Position numbers and translations under genes: made by a program. From Desulfobaculum sp044987625 (lineage in GTDB: Bacteria; Desulfobacterota; Desulfovibrionia; Desulfovibrionales; Desulfovibrionaceae), in contig NZ_JBJDSB010000007.1 in assembly GCF_044987625.1 (NCBI RefSeq), forward strand, positions 1 to 64,000: 64,000 nt of DNA. Direction: 5' to 3'. Shown here piece by piece: positions 1-8,527 of the stretch (positions within the stretch are counted from its first letter, which is position 1; every line of letters begins with the position of its first letter). The notes beneath the pieces were generated by a model. That model saw only the letters and a list, made by a program, of their open reading frames with translations, was not told the origin of the DNA and ran no database searches.

Positions 1-816
1 TCTGCACCCCAACAGTATTTGAGTTGTCCAGCCCACGACAATCAAGATAATCCCACCCCCCGAGCCAAGAACTCCCCAGCCACCACACCCTCGCGCGAAG
101 CACAGAAACACCAAAGCATTCGAACGCTTTTAAGCGTTCAGAGCGGCCAAGCCCGTGCCGTCCTCCACCATGCGCCCGCCACCAAGCCCCGCGCACAGCA
201 CCCGGTCTGCCCGCCCACACTAGCCTAAAAACCACGCCCGAGACCGCCTCGCACTCACCACCTCTCTTCATCCGGCTCCGGCCGGAGGGGGACGGGTGTC
301 CAGAGGGTGCGGGGGGAATCCTGCAAGGTTTCCCCAACACCCTTTGGCCGTCGGAGACACGGCAACAACATACAGAAATCCCACCGAAGCATCTCTCGGC
401 CTAGCCACCATGGCGCCACACCATGTCCGCAATATCTTCCCGACGCATGCACCTCACCATCGCCATATTCACCCCCAATCAACAAATCTCCATCCACGGC
501 TCACCGGGTGCCTACTCATAACCACTCCTCAAGGACGAACCGACTCCCTTCCTGCATTCTTCGCCGTCGTTGCTTTTTTCATCCCTCCAACCCGCCTAGC
601 CACCCGTATCCCACTTCAAACATCCCACACCGCAAGTGCCTTCACCGCACCAAGCCCCCCTCCACGTGTGAAGCGAAAGGGAGTAATAAAGGGTAGCATG
701 CGATCGTGATTGAAATATGATCATGATTATGTCATGTCTACCCATCCATTTGATGTGAGGAGAAAGCCGGAAGTAGGGCTTGTGTGACTTGGGTGTGAAC
801 GAAAGGGGAATTGGCG
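1..816. other. Gene-poor stretch before the CaiE-like gene
   Basis: No open frame here looks coding: the frames are C- and P/R-rich, overlap one another on both strands and lack ribosome sites. Visible structure is a short palindrome at 122-139 (GAACGCTT-TT-AAGCGTTC) and a pair of direct repeats at 702-728. The last 130 bases are more AT-rich, as expected for a promoter region of the gene at 817. Nothing else is recognised. Confidence 0.5.
702..728 (+). promoter_or_regulatory. Direct repeat GATCRTGATT upstream of the CaiE-like gene
   Basis: GATCGTGATT at 702-711 and GATCATGATT at 719-728 are repeated with a 17-bp period in the AT-rich region about 90 bp before the start at 817. Two closely spaced half-sites of this kind suggest a regulator binding site. 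The regulator is unknown and the assignment is inferred from position only. Confidence 0.3.
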
Positions 817-1407
817 ATGCCGTGTTATGAGTTTGAAGGTTTGGTTCCTGTGGTCCACCCGGATGCCTATGTGCACCCGACGGCGGTGTTGATTGGCGAC
901 GTGATTGTTGGCGCGGATGTGTATATTGGCCCATGTGCCTCACTGCGCGGCGATTATGGCCGGTTGATCGTGAAGGATGGTTCCAATGTGCAGGATGGTT
1001 GCATCATGCATGGGTACTGCGATGTGGACACGGTGGTTGAAGAGAACGTGTCCGTCGGCCATGGCGCGATTTTGCATGGGTGCGTCATCAAGCGGAATTG
1101 TCTGGTGGGCATGAATTCCGTGGTGATGGATGGCGCTGTCGTTGGCGAAGAAAGCATTGTCGCCGCCATGAGCTTTGTGAAGGCCGGCTTTGATGGAGCT
1201 CCTCGCCAGCTGCTGGTGGGCTCTCCTGCAAAGGTGCTGCGTGAGGTGACGGACCGGGACATGCATTGGCATGGACTGAATATCCGTGAATATCAGGCAT
1301 TGGCTGGGCGTTCGGCGCAGTCGATGACTGAGGTGTCCCCGCTTCGCGAGGTGGAGGACAATCGTCCCCATCTGGCTGGCATTACCGACGTAAAGCCGCA
1401 GATGTAG
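817..1407 (+). CDS. CaiE/PaaY-like gamma-carbonic-anhydrase-fold hexapeptide protein
   Basis: A 196-residue left-handed beta-helix protein. The N-terminus (YEFEGLVPVVHPDAYVHP) and the run of hexapeptide repeats (VLIGDV, VYIGPC, then QDGCIMHGYC, GHGAILHGC, GMNSVVMDGA) match CaiE and PaaY closely in order and length. The histidines in MHGYC and GHGAILHG are the usual metal ligands of the gamma-carbonic anhydrase fold. CaiE is linked to carnitine metabolism and PaaY to a CoA-ester or thioesterase role, but no cai or paa genes are visible here, so the substrate stays open. ATG 817 is preferred over the TTG two codons earlier because GGGG lies 8 bases upstream of it. The gene stands alone, with an inverted repeat just after the stop. 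Confidence 0.82.
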   Translation: MPCYEFEGLVPVVHPDAYVHPTAVLIGDVIVGADVYIGPCASLRGDYGRLIVKDGSNVQDGCIMHGYCDVDTVVEENVSVGHGAILHGCVIKRNCLVGMNSVVMDGAVVGEESIVAAMSFVKAGFDGAPRQLLVGSPAKVLREVTDRDMHWHGLNIREYQALAGRSAQSMTEVSPLREVEDNRPHLAGITDVKPQM

Positions 1408-1421
1408 CGTACGAGCAAACG

Positions 1422-1456
1422 CCCAGGCGGCAGATGCAGGTGGCATACCGCCTGGG
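1422..1456 (+). terminator. Inverted repeat after the CaiE-like gene
   Basis: CCCAGGCGG (1422-1430) pairs with CCGCCTGGG (1448-1456) around a 17-base loop, starting 15 bases after the stop codon. No T-tract follows, so it may be a weak terminator or a 3' stabilising hairpin. Confidence 0.4.
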
Positions 1457-2196
1457 ATATGACGCTGAGAGTAGGGCGCTCAGACGAGACCCTTCGGCAC
1501 AGGGCGGTGGTACTCGCTATGCGAATGCTCCCTTCTGAGCGCCGCCCCGCCACCGAAGAACGGAGCGTCTCCCCATACGGGCGGTGGACGACCATCTTGT
1601 GCCGAGAGACTCCCGGCGAAACGATGGCCATCCAGCGGCCGCGCCAGCGACACTTTCTGCGTTTTTCCCGGCCTCGCGTTTTCCCCGAGAGGGAGCTTCA
1701 CCGCGCTAAAGCGGCTTGCCCTCCACGGTTTATGTCCGTTTTTGTTCTTTGACGCATGCACCCCTCGCGAGCAGGGCAAAGTGCTGTAGGGGCCTTTCGC
1801 GCCGTAGTGGGAGAAGGGAATTTCGGCGCATTATGGACAACTGTGCAAGGACCATAATTGCTGTAAACGCCCGCAGGGCGGGGCAATTGTGAAGGTGGTT
1901 GCTTTTTTCACAATTTCAATCTATGTCTTGCCCATCGCTTCGCGCTGGACTGCGCAGCGCCTTGTTTGGTTAATCAAACGGCGCATATTTTTCACTCGAT
2001 ATCCCATGAAGAGCACACAGGTTGAGAGGTCACACGGACCTCTCCTTTTGGTGCGCATGATGCTGGGGGCAGTGGAGCGGGGCGAGTGGCAGACGCGCGA
2101 CGCGGCCGCACGAACGCTCACGGCGTGAAGTGGCGGCATCCTCGTCGTTGGACTGACGTTTTGCGCTGCGGCGGGTGCAGCCTTGCTGCGAGCTGA
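1457..2196. other. Gene-free stretch with several short inverted repeats
   Basis: No frame is convincing as a protein. Inverted repeats seen are ATTATGG (1830-1836) with CCATAAT (1852-1858), a CCCGC/GCGGG hairpin near 1871-1882, and AATTGTGAA (1885-1893) with TTCACAATT (1907-1915). These could belong to an unrecognised small RNA or to decayed sequence. I see no known RNA family in it. Confidence 0.4.
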
Positions 2197-2248
2197 CCAT
2201 GCAAACAATGCAAACCGTGCAACTTCGGCGTGCAATTGCATGGTTGCA
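2197..2248 (+). promoter_or_regulatory. Cluster of TGCAA motifs, likely enhancer for the fdhF sigma-54 promoter
   Basis: CCATGCAA (2197-2204), ATGCAA (2209-2214), GTGCAA (2217-2222), the perfect palindrome TGCAATTGCA (2231-2240) and TTGCATGG (2236-2243) lie about 75-120 bp upstream of the -24 element. The outer arms CCATGCAA and TTGCATGG are inverted copies. This spacing and symmetry fit an upstream activating sequence for the NtrC-type regulator encoded at 8528. Confidence 0.5.
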
Positions 2249-2317
2249 GAGTGGCGCGGGGAAACTCGCCGTGGATAAAAGTTCCCGTATTTCGAGGGAT
2301 TGCAGGTGTATGGTTTT

Positions 2318-2333
2318 TGGCACGGTGTGTGCT
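2318..2333 (+). promoter_or_regulatory. Sigma-54 (-24/-12) promoter of the fdhF operon
   Basis: TGGCACGGTGTGTGCT matches the sigma-54 consensus TGGCACG-N4-TTGCW at all but one conserved base, with GG (2319-2320) and GC (2331-2332) exactly 10 bases apart. Transcription would begin near 2344, giving a leader of about 107 bases before fdhF. The sigma-54 activator at 8528 is the natural partner. Confidence 0.78.
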
Positions 2334-2398
2334 GATTGTGCACTCAAACAAGCACCATGGCCGGAGAGTCCGGTCAGGACGCCTTGCGTGTTCAATTC

Positions 2399-2414
2399 TC
2401 CGGCATATGCCGGA
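2399..2414 (+). promoter_or_regulatory. 16-bp perfect palindrome in the fdhF leader
   Basis: TCCGGCATATGCCGGA is a perfect 16-bp palindrome located between the predicted transcription start and the ribosome site of fdhF. It may be an operator or an mRNA hairpin; no T-tract follows, so it is not a classical terminator. Confidence 0.4.
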
Positions 2415-2450
2415 ATTCTATACTGACTTGCTTCCTGAGAGGAACTTTCG

Positions 2451-4520
2451 ATGCAAAAAGTTCTCACGACCTGCCCGTACTGCGGTTCGGGATGTTCTCT
2501 ATATCTGCTGCTGAATGATGATGGCCGGATTACCGGCGTTGAGCCGAATCTTGACCCGACCAGCGTGAATAAGGGCGCGCTGTGCTCCAAGGGGCACTTT
2601 GGGGTGGACTTTGTTCAGCACCCGGAGCGCCTGACATCGCCCCTCGTCCGCAAAAATGGCGTGCTGACCGAAAGCACGTGGGAAGAGGCCTATGCGGTCA
2701 TTGCCCAGCGCCTTGGCGGCATCGTCGCCGAACATGGCCCGGACAGCGTGGCGGGATTTAGCTCCGCGCGCTGCTCCAACGAAGAGAATTACCTCATGCA
2801 AAAGTTCATGAGGGCGGCGGTGGGGACGAACAATGTCGACCACTGCGCGCGGCTCTGACACGCCCCCACTGTGGCCGGTCTGGCCACCGCAATGGGCAAT
2901 GGAGCTATGACCAACTCCATCGGCGAGTTGGACGAAATGGGGCTGCGGGACTGCATCTTTGCCATCGGCACCAACACCACCGAGTGCCACCCCATTATCG
3001 GCCTTGGCATGATGCGCGCCAAGCACCGCGGCGCAAAGTTGATTGTCGCCGATCCGCGCGCCATCACGCTGAGCCAGCATGCGGACCTGTGGCTGCGCCT
3101 GAAGCCCGGCAGCGATGCCGCGCTGCTGAACGGTATAGCCCATGTCATCCTTGAAGAAGGCATGGCGGATGAAGATTTCATCGCCGCGCGTACAGAAAAT
3201 TTTGAAGCGTTCCGCGACAGCGTGCAGCGCTTTACGCCGGAGATTGCCTCGGCCATCACCACGGTGCCTGCTGGGGATATCCGCCGCGCGGCGCGGCTCA
3301 TTGGCAACAGTGAAAATACCGCCACGTACTACACCATGGGCATCACCCAGCATACGTCTGGCGTGGACAACGTGTTGGCCGTTGCGAACCTTGCGTTTGT
3401 CACCGGCAACATCGGCAAGCCCAAGGCTGGCGTGAATCCTCTGCGCGGGCAAAACAACGTGCAGGGTTCCTGCGACATGGGCGCGCTGCCCAACACCTTC
3501 CCGGGCTACCAGAAGGTGACGGACCCCGCCGTGCGCCAGCGCTTTGAGCAGGCGTGGGGCGTTTCGCTCAGCGGCGAACCCGGGCGCACCATCCCCGGTG
3601 TGTTCGACGGCATCGAGAGCGGCGATATCCGCGCGCTATATGTCTTTGGCGAGAATCCCATGCGCAGCGACCCGGACGTGAACCATGTGGAGCATTGCCT
3701 TGACCATGTGGACTTTCTCATCGTGCAGGACATCTTCCTGACCGAGACGGCCCAGAAAGCCGACGTGGTGCTGCCCGGAGCGTCCTTTGCGGAAAAGGAC
3801 GGCACCTTCAGCAGTACGGAACGCCGCGTCCAGCGCATCCGTAAGGCCATTGAGCCGGTGGGCGACAGCCGCCCGGACTGGCGCATCATCACGGAGTTGA
3901 TGCAGGCCATGGGCTACGACGCCGACTACGCTTCGCCCGAGGATGTCTTTGACGAGATGCGTTCGCTGACGCCCACCTATGCGGGCATCAGCTACGCCCG
4001 CCTTGAGCAGGGCGGCATCCAGTGGCCCTGCTGGGACGAAGCGCATCCCGGCACCCCGGTGCTACACGTTGGGCAGTGTGATAATGGCCGTGGGCAGTTC
4101 TCGGCCATTGACCACCGCGACCCGGCGGAGATGCCCGACGAGGAGTACCCCTTGATGCTGACCACGGGCCGCGTTGTGGCGCATTACCACACCGGCACCA
4201 TGACGCGCCGCTGCTGGGGCCTGAATGGCCTGAGCCCTGAGGAGTCGTTGGAAATCAATCCCGCGGACGCCGAGGAGCTTGGCCTTGAGCATGGCGATCC
4301 CATTGTGGTGACCACCCGCCGCGGCGAAGTCCGCACCAAGGCGCAGGTGACCCCACGCGTGCCCAAGGGGCTGACGTTCATCACGTTCCACTTCTCCGAG
4401 GCGTGCGGAAATATTTTGACAAACAGTGCGGCCGATCCTGTTACCGAAACTGCGGAACTCAAGGTTTGTGCCGTGCGCGTACGTAAGGATACTGCGTCCG
4501 ACAGCCGCGTTGTGGCGTAG
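2451..4520 (+). CDS. fdhF: Selenocysteine formate dehydrogenase catalytic subunit (FdhF/HDCR type)
   Basis: The open frame reads through an in-frame TGA at 2856-2858 to the stop at 4518-4520, giving 689 residues, close to E. coli FdhF (715). The TGA sits in the FdhF active-site context (CARL-Sec-HAPTVAGL; E. coli has CARV-Sec-HGPSVAGL), so residue 136 is read as selenocysteine. A SECIS hairpin follows it. The N-terminus carries the [4Fe-4S] cysteines C8, C11, C15 and C45, and bis-MGD-binding molybdopterin oxidoreductase domains follow. It would oxidise formate or reduce CO2. AGAGG upstream of ATG 2451 is the ribosome site. Co-transcribed with two ferredoxins and an [FeFe] hydrogenase; no signal peptide, so cytoplasmic. 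The locus lacks Hyc-type membrane subunits. Confidence 0.93.
2856..2887 (+). promoter_or_regulatory. UGA selenocysteine codon and bacterial SECIS hairpin
   Basis: TGA (2856-2858) is followed by a perfect 6-bp stem GTGGCC (2871-2876) / GGCCAC (2882-2887) closing the loop GGTCT (2877-2881). The apical GGTCT begins 18 bases after the TGA, the same spacing as in E. coli fdhF. This is the SelB-binding element and explains why the gene looks split into two frames. Confidence 0.9.
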
Positions 4521-4540
4521 TGCAAGAAAAAGGAAAGCAA

Positions 4541-5128
4541 ATGCCTTCTCCTCTCAATAGCTTCGTTGTTGCTGATTCCGATAAGTGCATTGGGTGCAAG
4601 CTGTGTGAAGTGGCCTGCGCCGCGGTGCACGAAGACGTTGTGCCCACTACGGTCGGCTGCCAGCAGAGCCCGCTGCATCCGCGCCTGCACGTTGTGAACA
4701 CCAGCGAGACCTCCGCACCCGTCCAGTGCCGCCACTGCGAGGACGCACCCTGCGCCAACGCTTGTCCCATCGACGCCATCCGTCAGGTTGGCGGCCGCAT
4801 TGTCGTGGACGAGGACGCCTGCGTGGGCTGCAAGAATTGCATGGTCGCCTGTCCCATGGGCGCGCTGCAGCTGATGGACGTGTACCGCCATGGCGAGCGG
4901 GTGATGCAGCCCGTCCTGCGTGAGGAAGCCGGTGGCCGGGTGGAGGAAACTCCTCGCCTCGTCGCCACGAAGTGCGACCTGTGCGCCGGCGTGCACGGCG
5001 GCCCCGCCTGTGTTGGCGTGTGCCCCGGCGACGCCCTGCGCATTGTCCGGCCCACCGCACTGCGCCGTAAGCGCAATTTCAATGCCGCGGTGAAGCTGAT
5101 GTCCGCTATCCGCAACCTTCCTGCTTAA
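4541..5128 (+). CDS. HycB/HydN-like four-cluster ferredoxin subunit
   Basis: A 195-residue electron-transfer protein with four cysteine sets for [4Fe-4S] clusters: CIGCKLCEVAC, CRHCEDAPCANACP, CVGCKNCMVACP and CDLCAGVHGGPACVGVCP. This is the HycB/HydN/HycB3 pattern. It would relay electrons between FdhF and the hydrogenase. ATG 4541 is chosen because AAGGA lies 7 bases upstream; a GTG at 4520 overlapping the fdhF stop is possible but lacks a ribosome site. The gap to fdhF is only 20 bases, consistent with one operon. Confidence 0.9.
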   Translation: MPSPLNSFVVADSDKCIGCKLCEVACAAVHEDVVPTTVGCQQSPLHPRLHVVNTSETSAPVQCRHCEDAPCANACPIDAIRQVGGRIVVDEDACVGCKNCMVACPMGALQLMDVYRHGERVMQPVLREEAGGRVEETPRLVATKCDLCAGVHGGPACVGVCPGDALRIVRPTALRRKRNFNAAVKLMSAIRNLPA

Positions 5129-5154
5129 CCGCAGAGCACAGGAGCAATACGGTT

Positions 5155-6540
5155 ATGATTCTTGATTCTGAGCAGATTATCCGCATCGATCAGGAGCTGT
5201 GCACCGGGTGCGGACGCTGCAAGGACGTCTGCCCGGTTGATGCCATCTCCGGCGAGCGGCACCAGCCGCACACCATCGACGCGGCTGCATGTATATTGTG
5301 CGGTCAGTGCGTGCAGGAATGCAGCGCCTACGACAGCATTTTGGATGAGTTTGAAACGACCAAGGAAGAGCGCCTTGCCCAGCGTGGCATGCTGCCCTCG
5401 GTGAAGGAACCGCTGTTTGCCGCGCATTACCGCGGCGACGCGCAGCGCGTGTTCGATGCCCTGAAGAGCGACAGCTACACCATGGTGCAGTGTGCGCCTG
5501 CCGTGCGCGTTGCCATTGGCGAGGAATTCGGCTTGCCCCTCGGGTCCCTGACTCCGGGCAAGCTGGCCGCCGCCCTGCGCCGCCTTGGTTTTGACCGAGT
5601 CTACGACACCAACTTTGCCGCCGACCTCACCATCATGGAAGAGGGCTCGGAGCTAATCCAGCGCGTGCGCGAGGGCGGCACCCTGCCCATGTTCACCTCC
5701 TGCTGTCCCGGCTGGGTGAAGTACATGGAGGACGCCTACCCTGAGTTGGTGGACCACCTGTCCAGCTGCAAGTCCCCCATGCAGATGGCGGGCACCATGT
5801 TCAAGACCTACGGCGCGCGCGTTGATGACGTGGACCCGGCCAAGGTCTTCAGCGTGGCCATCATGCCCTGCACGTGCAAAAAGTTCGAAAGTGAGCGCCC
5901 GGAGATGCAGGCCAGCGGCTACCGCGACGTGGATGTGGTGCTTACCACCCGCGAGCTTGCCCAGATGCTGCGCCACATTGGGGTGGACTTCACCAACCTG
6001 CCCAGCGAGGACTTTGACAAGCCCCTCGGCACCTACTCTGGCGCGGGCAATATCTTCGGCAACACCGGCGGCGTGATGGAAGCCGCTCTGCGCACCGGCG
6101 TCGAACTGCTGACCGGTCAGCCCCTCGCGGATACGGACCTTGAGTACGTACGCGGCGAGGAGGGCATCCGCACCGCCACGGTGGAGTGCGGAACGACGGA
6201 ATTGAAGGTCGCCATTGTCGCGGGGCTGGAGAACGTTGTCCCCATTTTGGAGGACGTGAAAAACGGCGTCGCCGAGTACCATTTCATCGAGGTGATGTGC
6301 TGTCCGCAGGGCTGCGTGAGCGGCGGCGGCCAGCCCAAGATGATGCTCCCCGAACACCGCGAAAAGGCCAACCTGCGCCGCAAGGCCGGGCTGTATGCCC
6401 ATGACAGGAAGCTGGAGCACCGCCGCTCGCACGAGAACCCCGACATCAAGCGCCTGTACGAGGAATTCCTTGGCGAGCCGCTGGGGCACGAGTCGCACCA
6501 CCTGCTCCACACCGACCACAGGAGGAACGGCAGGGCGTGA
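5155..6540 (+). CDS. [FeFe] hydrogenase, formate-dehydrogenase-linked monomeric type
   Basis: A 461-residue hydrogenase. Residues 16-60 are a two-[4Fe-4S] ferredoxin domain (CTGCGRCKDVCP, CILCGQCVQEC). The three H-cluster signatures are TSCCPGW (181-187), MPCTCKKFE (237-245) and MCCPQGCVSGGGQP (381-394). The third differs from the common MACPGGC form but fits FDH-associated hydrogenases. Residues 405-455 are the small-subunit domain fused at the C-terminus (SHENP, LYEEFLG, LLHT). No export signal is present, so it is cytoplasmic. AGGAG precedes ATG 5155. With FdhF and two HycB-like proteins it forms the gene set of a hydrogen-dependent CO2 reductase. Confidence 0.92.
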   Translation: MILDSEQIIRIDQELCTGCGRCKDVCPVDAISGERHQPHTIDAAACILCGQCVQECSAYDSILDEFETTKEERLAQRGMLPSVKEPLFAAHYRGDAQRVFDALKSDSYTMVQCAPAVRVAIGEEFGLPLGSLTPGKLAAALRRLGFDRVYDTNFAADLTIMEEGSELIQRVREGGTLPMFTSCCPGWVKYMEDAYPELVDHLSSCKSPMQMAGTMFKTYGARVDDVDPAKVFSVAIMPCTCKKFESERPEMQASGYRDVDVVLTTRELAQMLRHIGVDFTNLPSEDFDKPLGTYSGAGNIFGNTGGVMEAALRTGVELLTGQPLADTDLEYVRGEEGIRTATVECGTTELKVAIVAGLENVVPILEDVKNGVAEYHFIEVMCCPQGCVSGGGQPKMMLPEHREKANLRRKAGLYAHDRKLEHRRSHENPDIKRLYEEFLGEPLGHESHHLLHTDHRRNGRA

Positions 6541-7091
6541 AAAATACATTTGTTTTCGGTGATCCCAGAAAATGCATAGGCTGCGGCGCGTGCGAAGTGG
6601 CCTGCGCCATGGCGCATCTGGACAAGGACATTGACGGCGATGTGCGCAAGGCCAAGGAATTTCACCCGCGTGTGACCATTGTGCGCACGCCGGATGTGAC
6701 CATTCCCATCCAGTGCCGCCAGTGCGAAGACGCCCCCTGCGCCAACTCCTGCCCGGAGGAAGCCATCATCCGCCGCAATGGCGCGGTGGAGATTGTGGCC
6801 GGCAAGTGCGTTGGCTGCAAAAGCTGCGTTGTGGCGTGCCCCTTTGGTGCTATTCAGGTTGTGGAATCCACGGAGTCGGCATCCGAGCAGAAGCTGCAGG
6901 TCTTGGACGGTGAAGAGGCGCATCATAAAGCCATCTTTGCCGCCCTGAAGTGCGACCTCTGCCAGGGTCGTGAAGGCGGTCCGGCGTGTGTGGATATCTG
7001 CCCCGCAGGGGCGCTGAACGTTATGACTCCTGAACATATGCAAGAGCTTGTTACCAATCGCCGCCTCGCTGTGGTGAATGGATTACAATAA
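6537..7091 (+). CDS. Second HycB/HydN-like four-cluster ferredoxin subunit
   Basis: A 184-residue protein with the same four-cluster layout as the gene at 4541: CIGCGACEVAC, CRQCEDAPCANSCP, CVGCKSCVVACP and CDLCQGREGGPACVDICP. GTG 6537 overlaps the hydrogenase stop (GTGA), implying translational coupling, and AGGAGG lies upstream. Two HycB-type subunits per FdhF and hydrogenase is the composition reported for HDCR complexes, where one of them builds the filament core; which one does so here cannot be read from sequence. Confidence 0.9.
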   Translation: MKNTFVFGDPRKCIGCGACEVACAMAHLDKDIDGDVRKAKEFHPRVTIVRTPDVTIPIQCRQCEDAPCANSCPEEAIIRRNGAVEIVAGKCVGCKSCVVACPFGAIQVVESTESASEQKLQVLDGEEAHHKAIFAALKCDLCQGREGGPACVDICPAGALNVMTPEHMQELVTNRRLAVVNGLQ

Positions 7092-7105
7092 GACCCCCCT
7101 TACGC

Positions 7106-7137
7106 GCCCGGATCTGCCCCAGACAGCAGGTCCGGGC
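7106..7137 (+). terminator. Stem-loop between the hydrogenase operon and its regulators
   Basis: GCCCGGATCTGC (7106-7117) pairs with GCAGGTCCGGGC (7126-7137), one G-U pair included. There is no T-tract, so it may attenuate read-through or protect the 3' end of the operon mRNA, not fully terminate. Confidence 0.5.
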
Positions 7138-7226
7138 ACTCCCTTGCCAATGATCGAGCCGCTGGGCTACGCTTTTTCTTCCGGTTTTGGCCGGTTGTCT
7201 TTTCTCATGCAACAACGGAATGGAAA

Positions 7227-8522
7227 ATGGCTATACGCAAGACGCGGATGATGCGTCCCCGTGGCCGTGGGACCGGACGGCGCGGATGTACGCGCCCCTG
7301 CGCATGGAGTCGTGCCAATGCGGAGCGCCCCCGCCAGAGCTTGGAGCGCCTTGACGAGCAAAGCGGGCAGACCACGCTCATGGACCGCGTGGCCGTGCGC
7401 TACAAGGCCATAAAGGGCGATCAGGTGGATCTGTTGCGCCGGTTCGCCCCGGATGGCACCATCACCTACGTCAACGATGCCTACTGCCAGTTTTATCAAC
7501 TGGACCCCGCCGAGGTTGTGGGCATGAACTTTCAGGACCTGCTGGCCCCGGAGCAGTGCCACGAAATCGCCCGCGCCATTTTTTCTCTGACGCCGGAGGA
7601 TCCCTACGTCCTCACCGAGCCAAGCTACATCCGCCGCGACGGCAAGATGTACTGGGTGGAGTTTCTGAATCAGGCGATTTTCAACGATGCGGGGCGCGTC
7701 ATCGAGTACCAGTCCATTGGCCGCGACATTACGCGCCAGAAGGACGCGGAACTGAAGATTCAGCAGGCGCAGGCCGCCATGACCCGTGCCACGCGTATGG
7801 CGACGTTGGCCGTGGTCGGCGGTGGCATCGGGCACGAGATTAACCAGCCCCTCAACGCCATTCGCATCCTTGCCGGGTCCGGCCTGTATATGGCCAAGAC
7901 CATGGACGACCTGCCGCGCGAGCGCATTGTCCAACTGCTGGAGGATATTTCTTCGCAGGTGGGGCGCATTGATGACATTATTCAGCATCTGCGCGATTTT
8001 CTGCGTGTGAACCAGTCCCGCCCCTATGAACAGTGCGACATGAACGAATGCGTCCGCTCCGCGCTGGTCTTGTTGGACAATCAGCTTACCGCCGCAGATG
8101 TGCGGGTGGAGGTGGCGCTGGCGGAGGATTTGCCCCCGGTGTACGGCGTGCGCGTGCGGTTTGAGGAAGTGGTTCTCAATCTTGTGGCGAATGCCATGCA
8201 GGCCTTGGAAGAACGCCCCGGCGAGCGGCGCATCGTCATCCGTACATGGGATGAAGGCGGCGTGCATTTGTCGGTAGCCGACAATGGCCCCGGCTTGCCG
8301 GATGAGGACCGCGAGCGGCTGTTTGAGCCCTTTTTTACCACCAAGAATACGGAAAAAGCCATGGGACTTGGGCTTTCCATTGTCCGCGAGATTTTGTCGT
8401 CCTGCCGGGCGCAGTTGTCGGTGACCAACGCCGAGGAGGGCGGCGCGCATTTTCAGATTGTGTTTCCCCGGACCATAAACGGCGTGCACCACAATGGCGC
8501 GGCGGCGGAGAGGGACGGCTAA
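7227..8522 (+). CDS. PAS-domain sensor histidine kinase
   Basis: A 431-residue kinase without membrane segments. A PAS domain with PAC segment occupies about residues 70-180, followed by a HisKA domain with GHEINQPLNAIRI (phospho-acceptor His near 209) and a HATPase domain with N box (NLVANAMQAL), DNGPGL and FFTTKN...GLGLS. It ends 5 bases before the response regulator and so forms a two-component pair with it. Lying directly after the hydrogenase genes, it probably senses a cytoplasmic redox or metabolic signal for that operon. ATG 7227 follows GGAA; the first 45 residues are Arg-rich and a later start is possible. Confidence 0.85.
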   Translation: MAIRKTRMMRPRGRGTGRRGCTRPCAWSRANAERPRQSLERLDEQSGQTTLMDRVAVRYKAIKGDQVDLLRRFAPDGTITYVNDAYCQFYQLDPAEVVGMNFQDLLAPEQCHEIARAIFSLTPEDPYVLTEPSYIRRDGKMYWVEFLNQAIFNDAGRVIEYQSIGRDITRQKDAELKIQQAQAAMTRATRMATLAVVGGGIGHEINQPLNAIRILAGSGLYMAKTMDDLPRERIVQLLEDISSQVGRIDDIIQHLRDFLRVNQSRPYEQCDMNECVRSALVLLDNQLTAADVRVEVALAEDLPPVYGVRVRFEEVVLNLVANAMQALEERPGERRIVIRTWDEGGVHLSVADNGPGLPDEDRERLFEPFFTTKNTEKAMGLGLSIVREILSSCRAQLSVTNAEEGGAHFQIVFPRTINGVHHNGAAAERDG

Positions 8523-8527
8523 AGGCC

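Noticed and set aside
255..709. Open frames near the left end on both strands
   Set aside because: They overlap each other, are Pro/Arg/His-rich and lack start signals; no family is recognised.
1459..1779. Roughly 100-codon frames on both strands
   Set aside because: Composition and lack of ribosome sites argue against coding; neither translation is recognisable.
2451..4520. A truncated formate dehydrogenase followed by a second gene
   Set aside because: The break is a single in-frame TGA in the FdhF Sec motif with a SECIS hairpin, so it is one selenoprotein gene.
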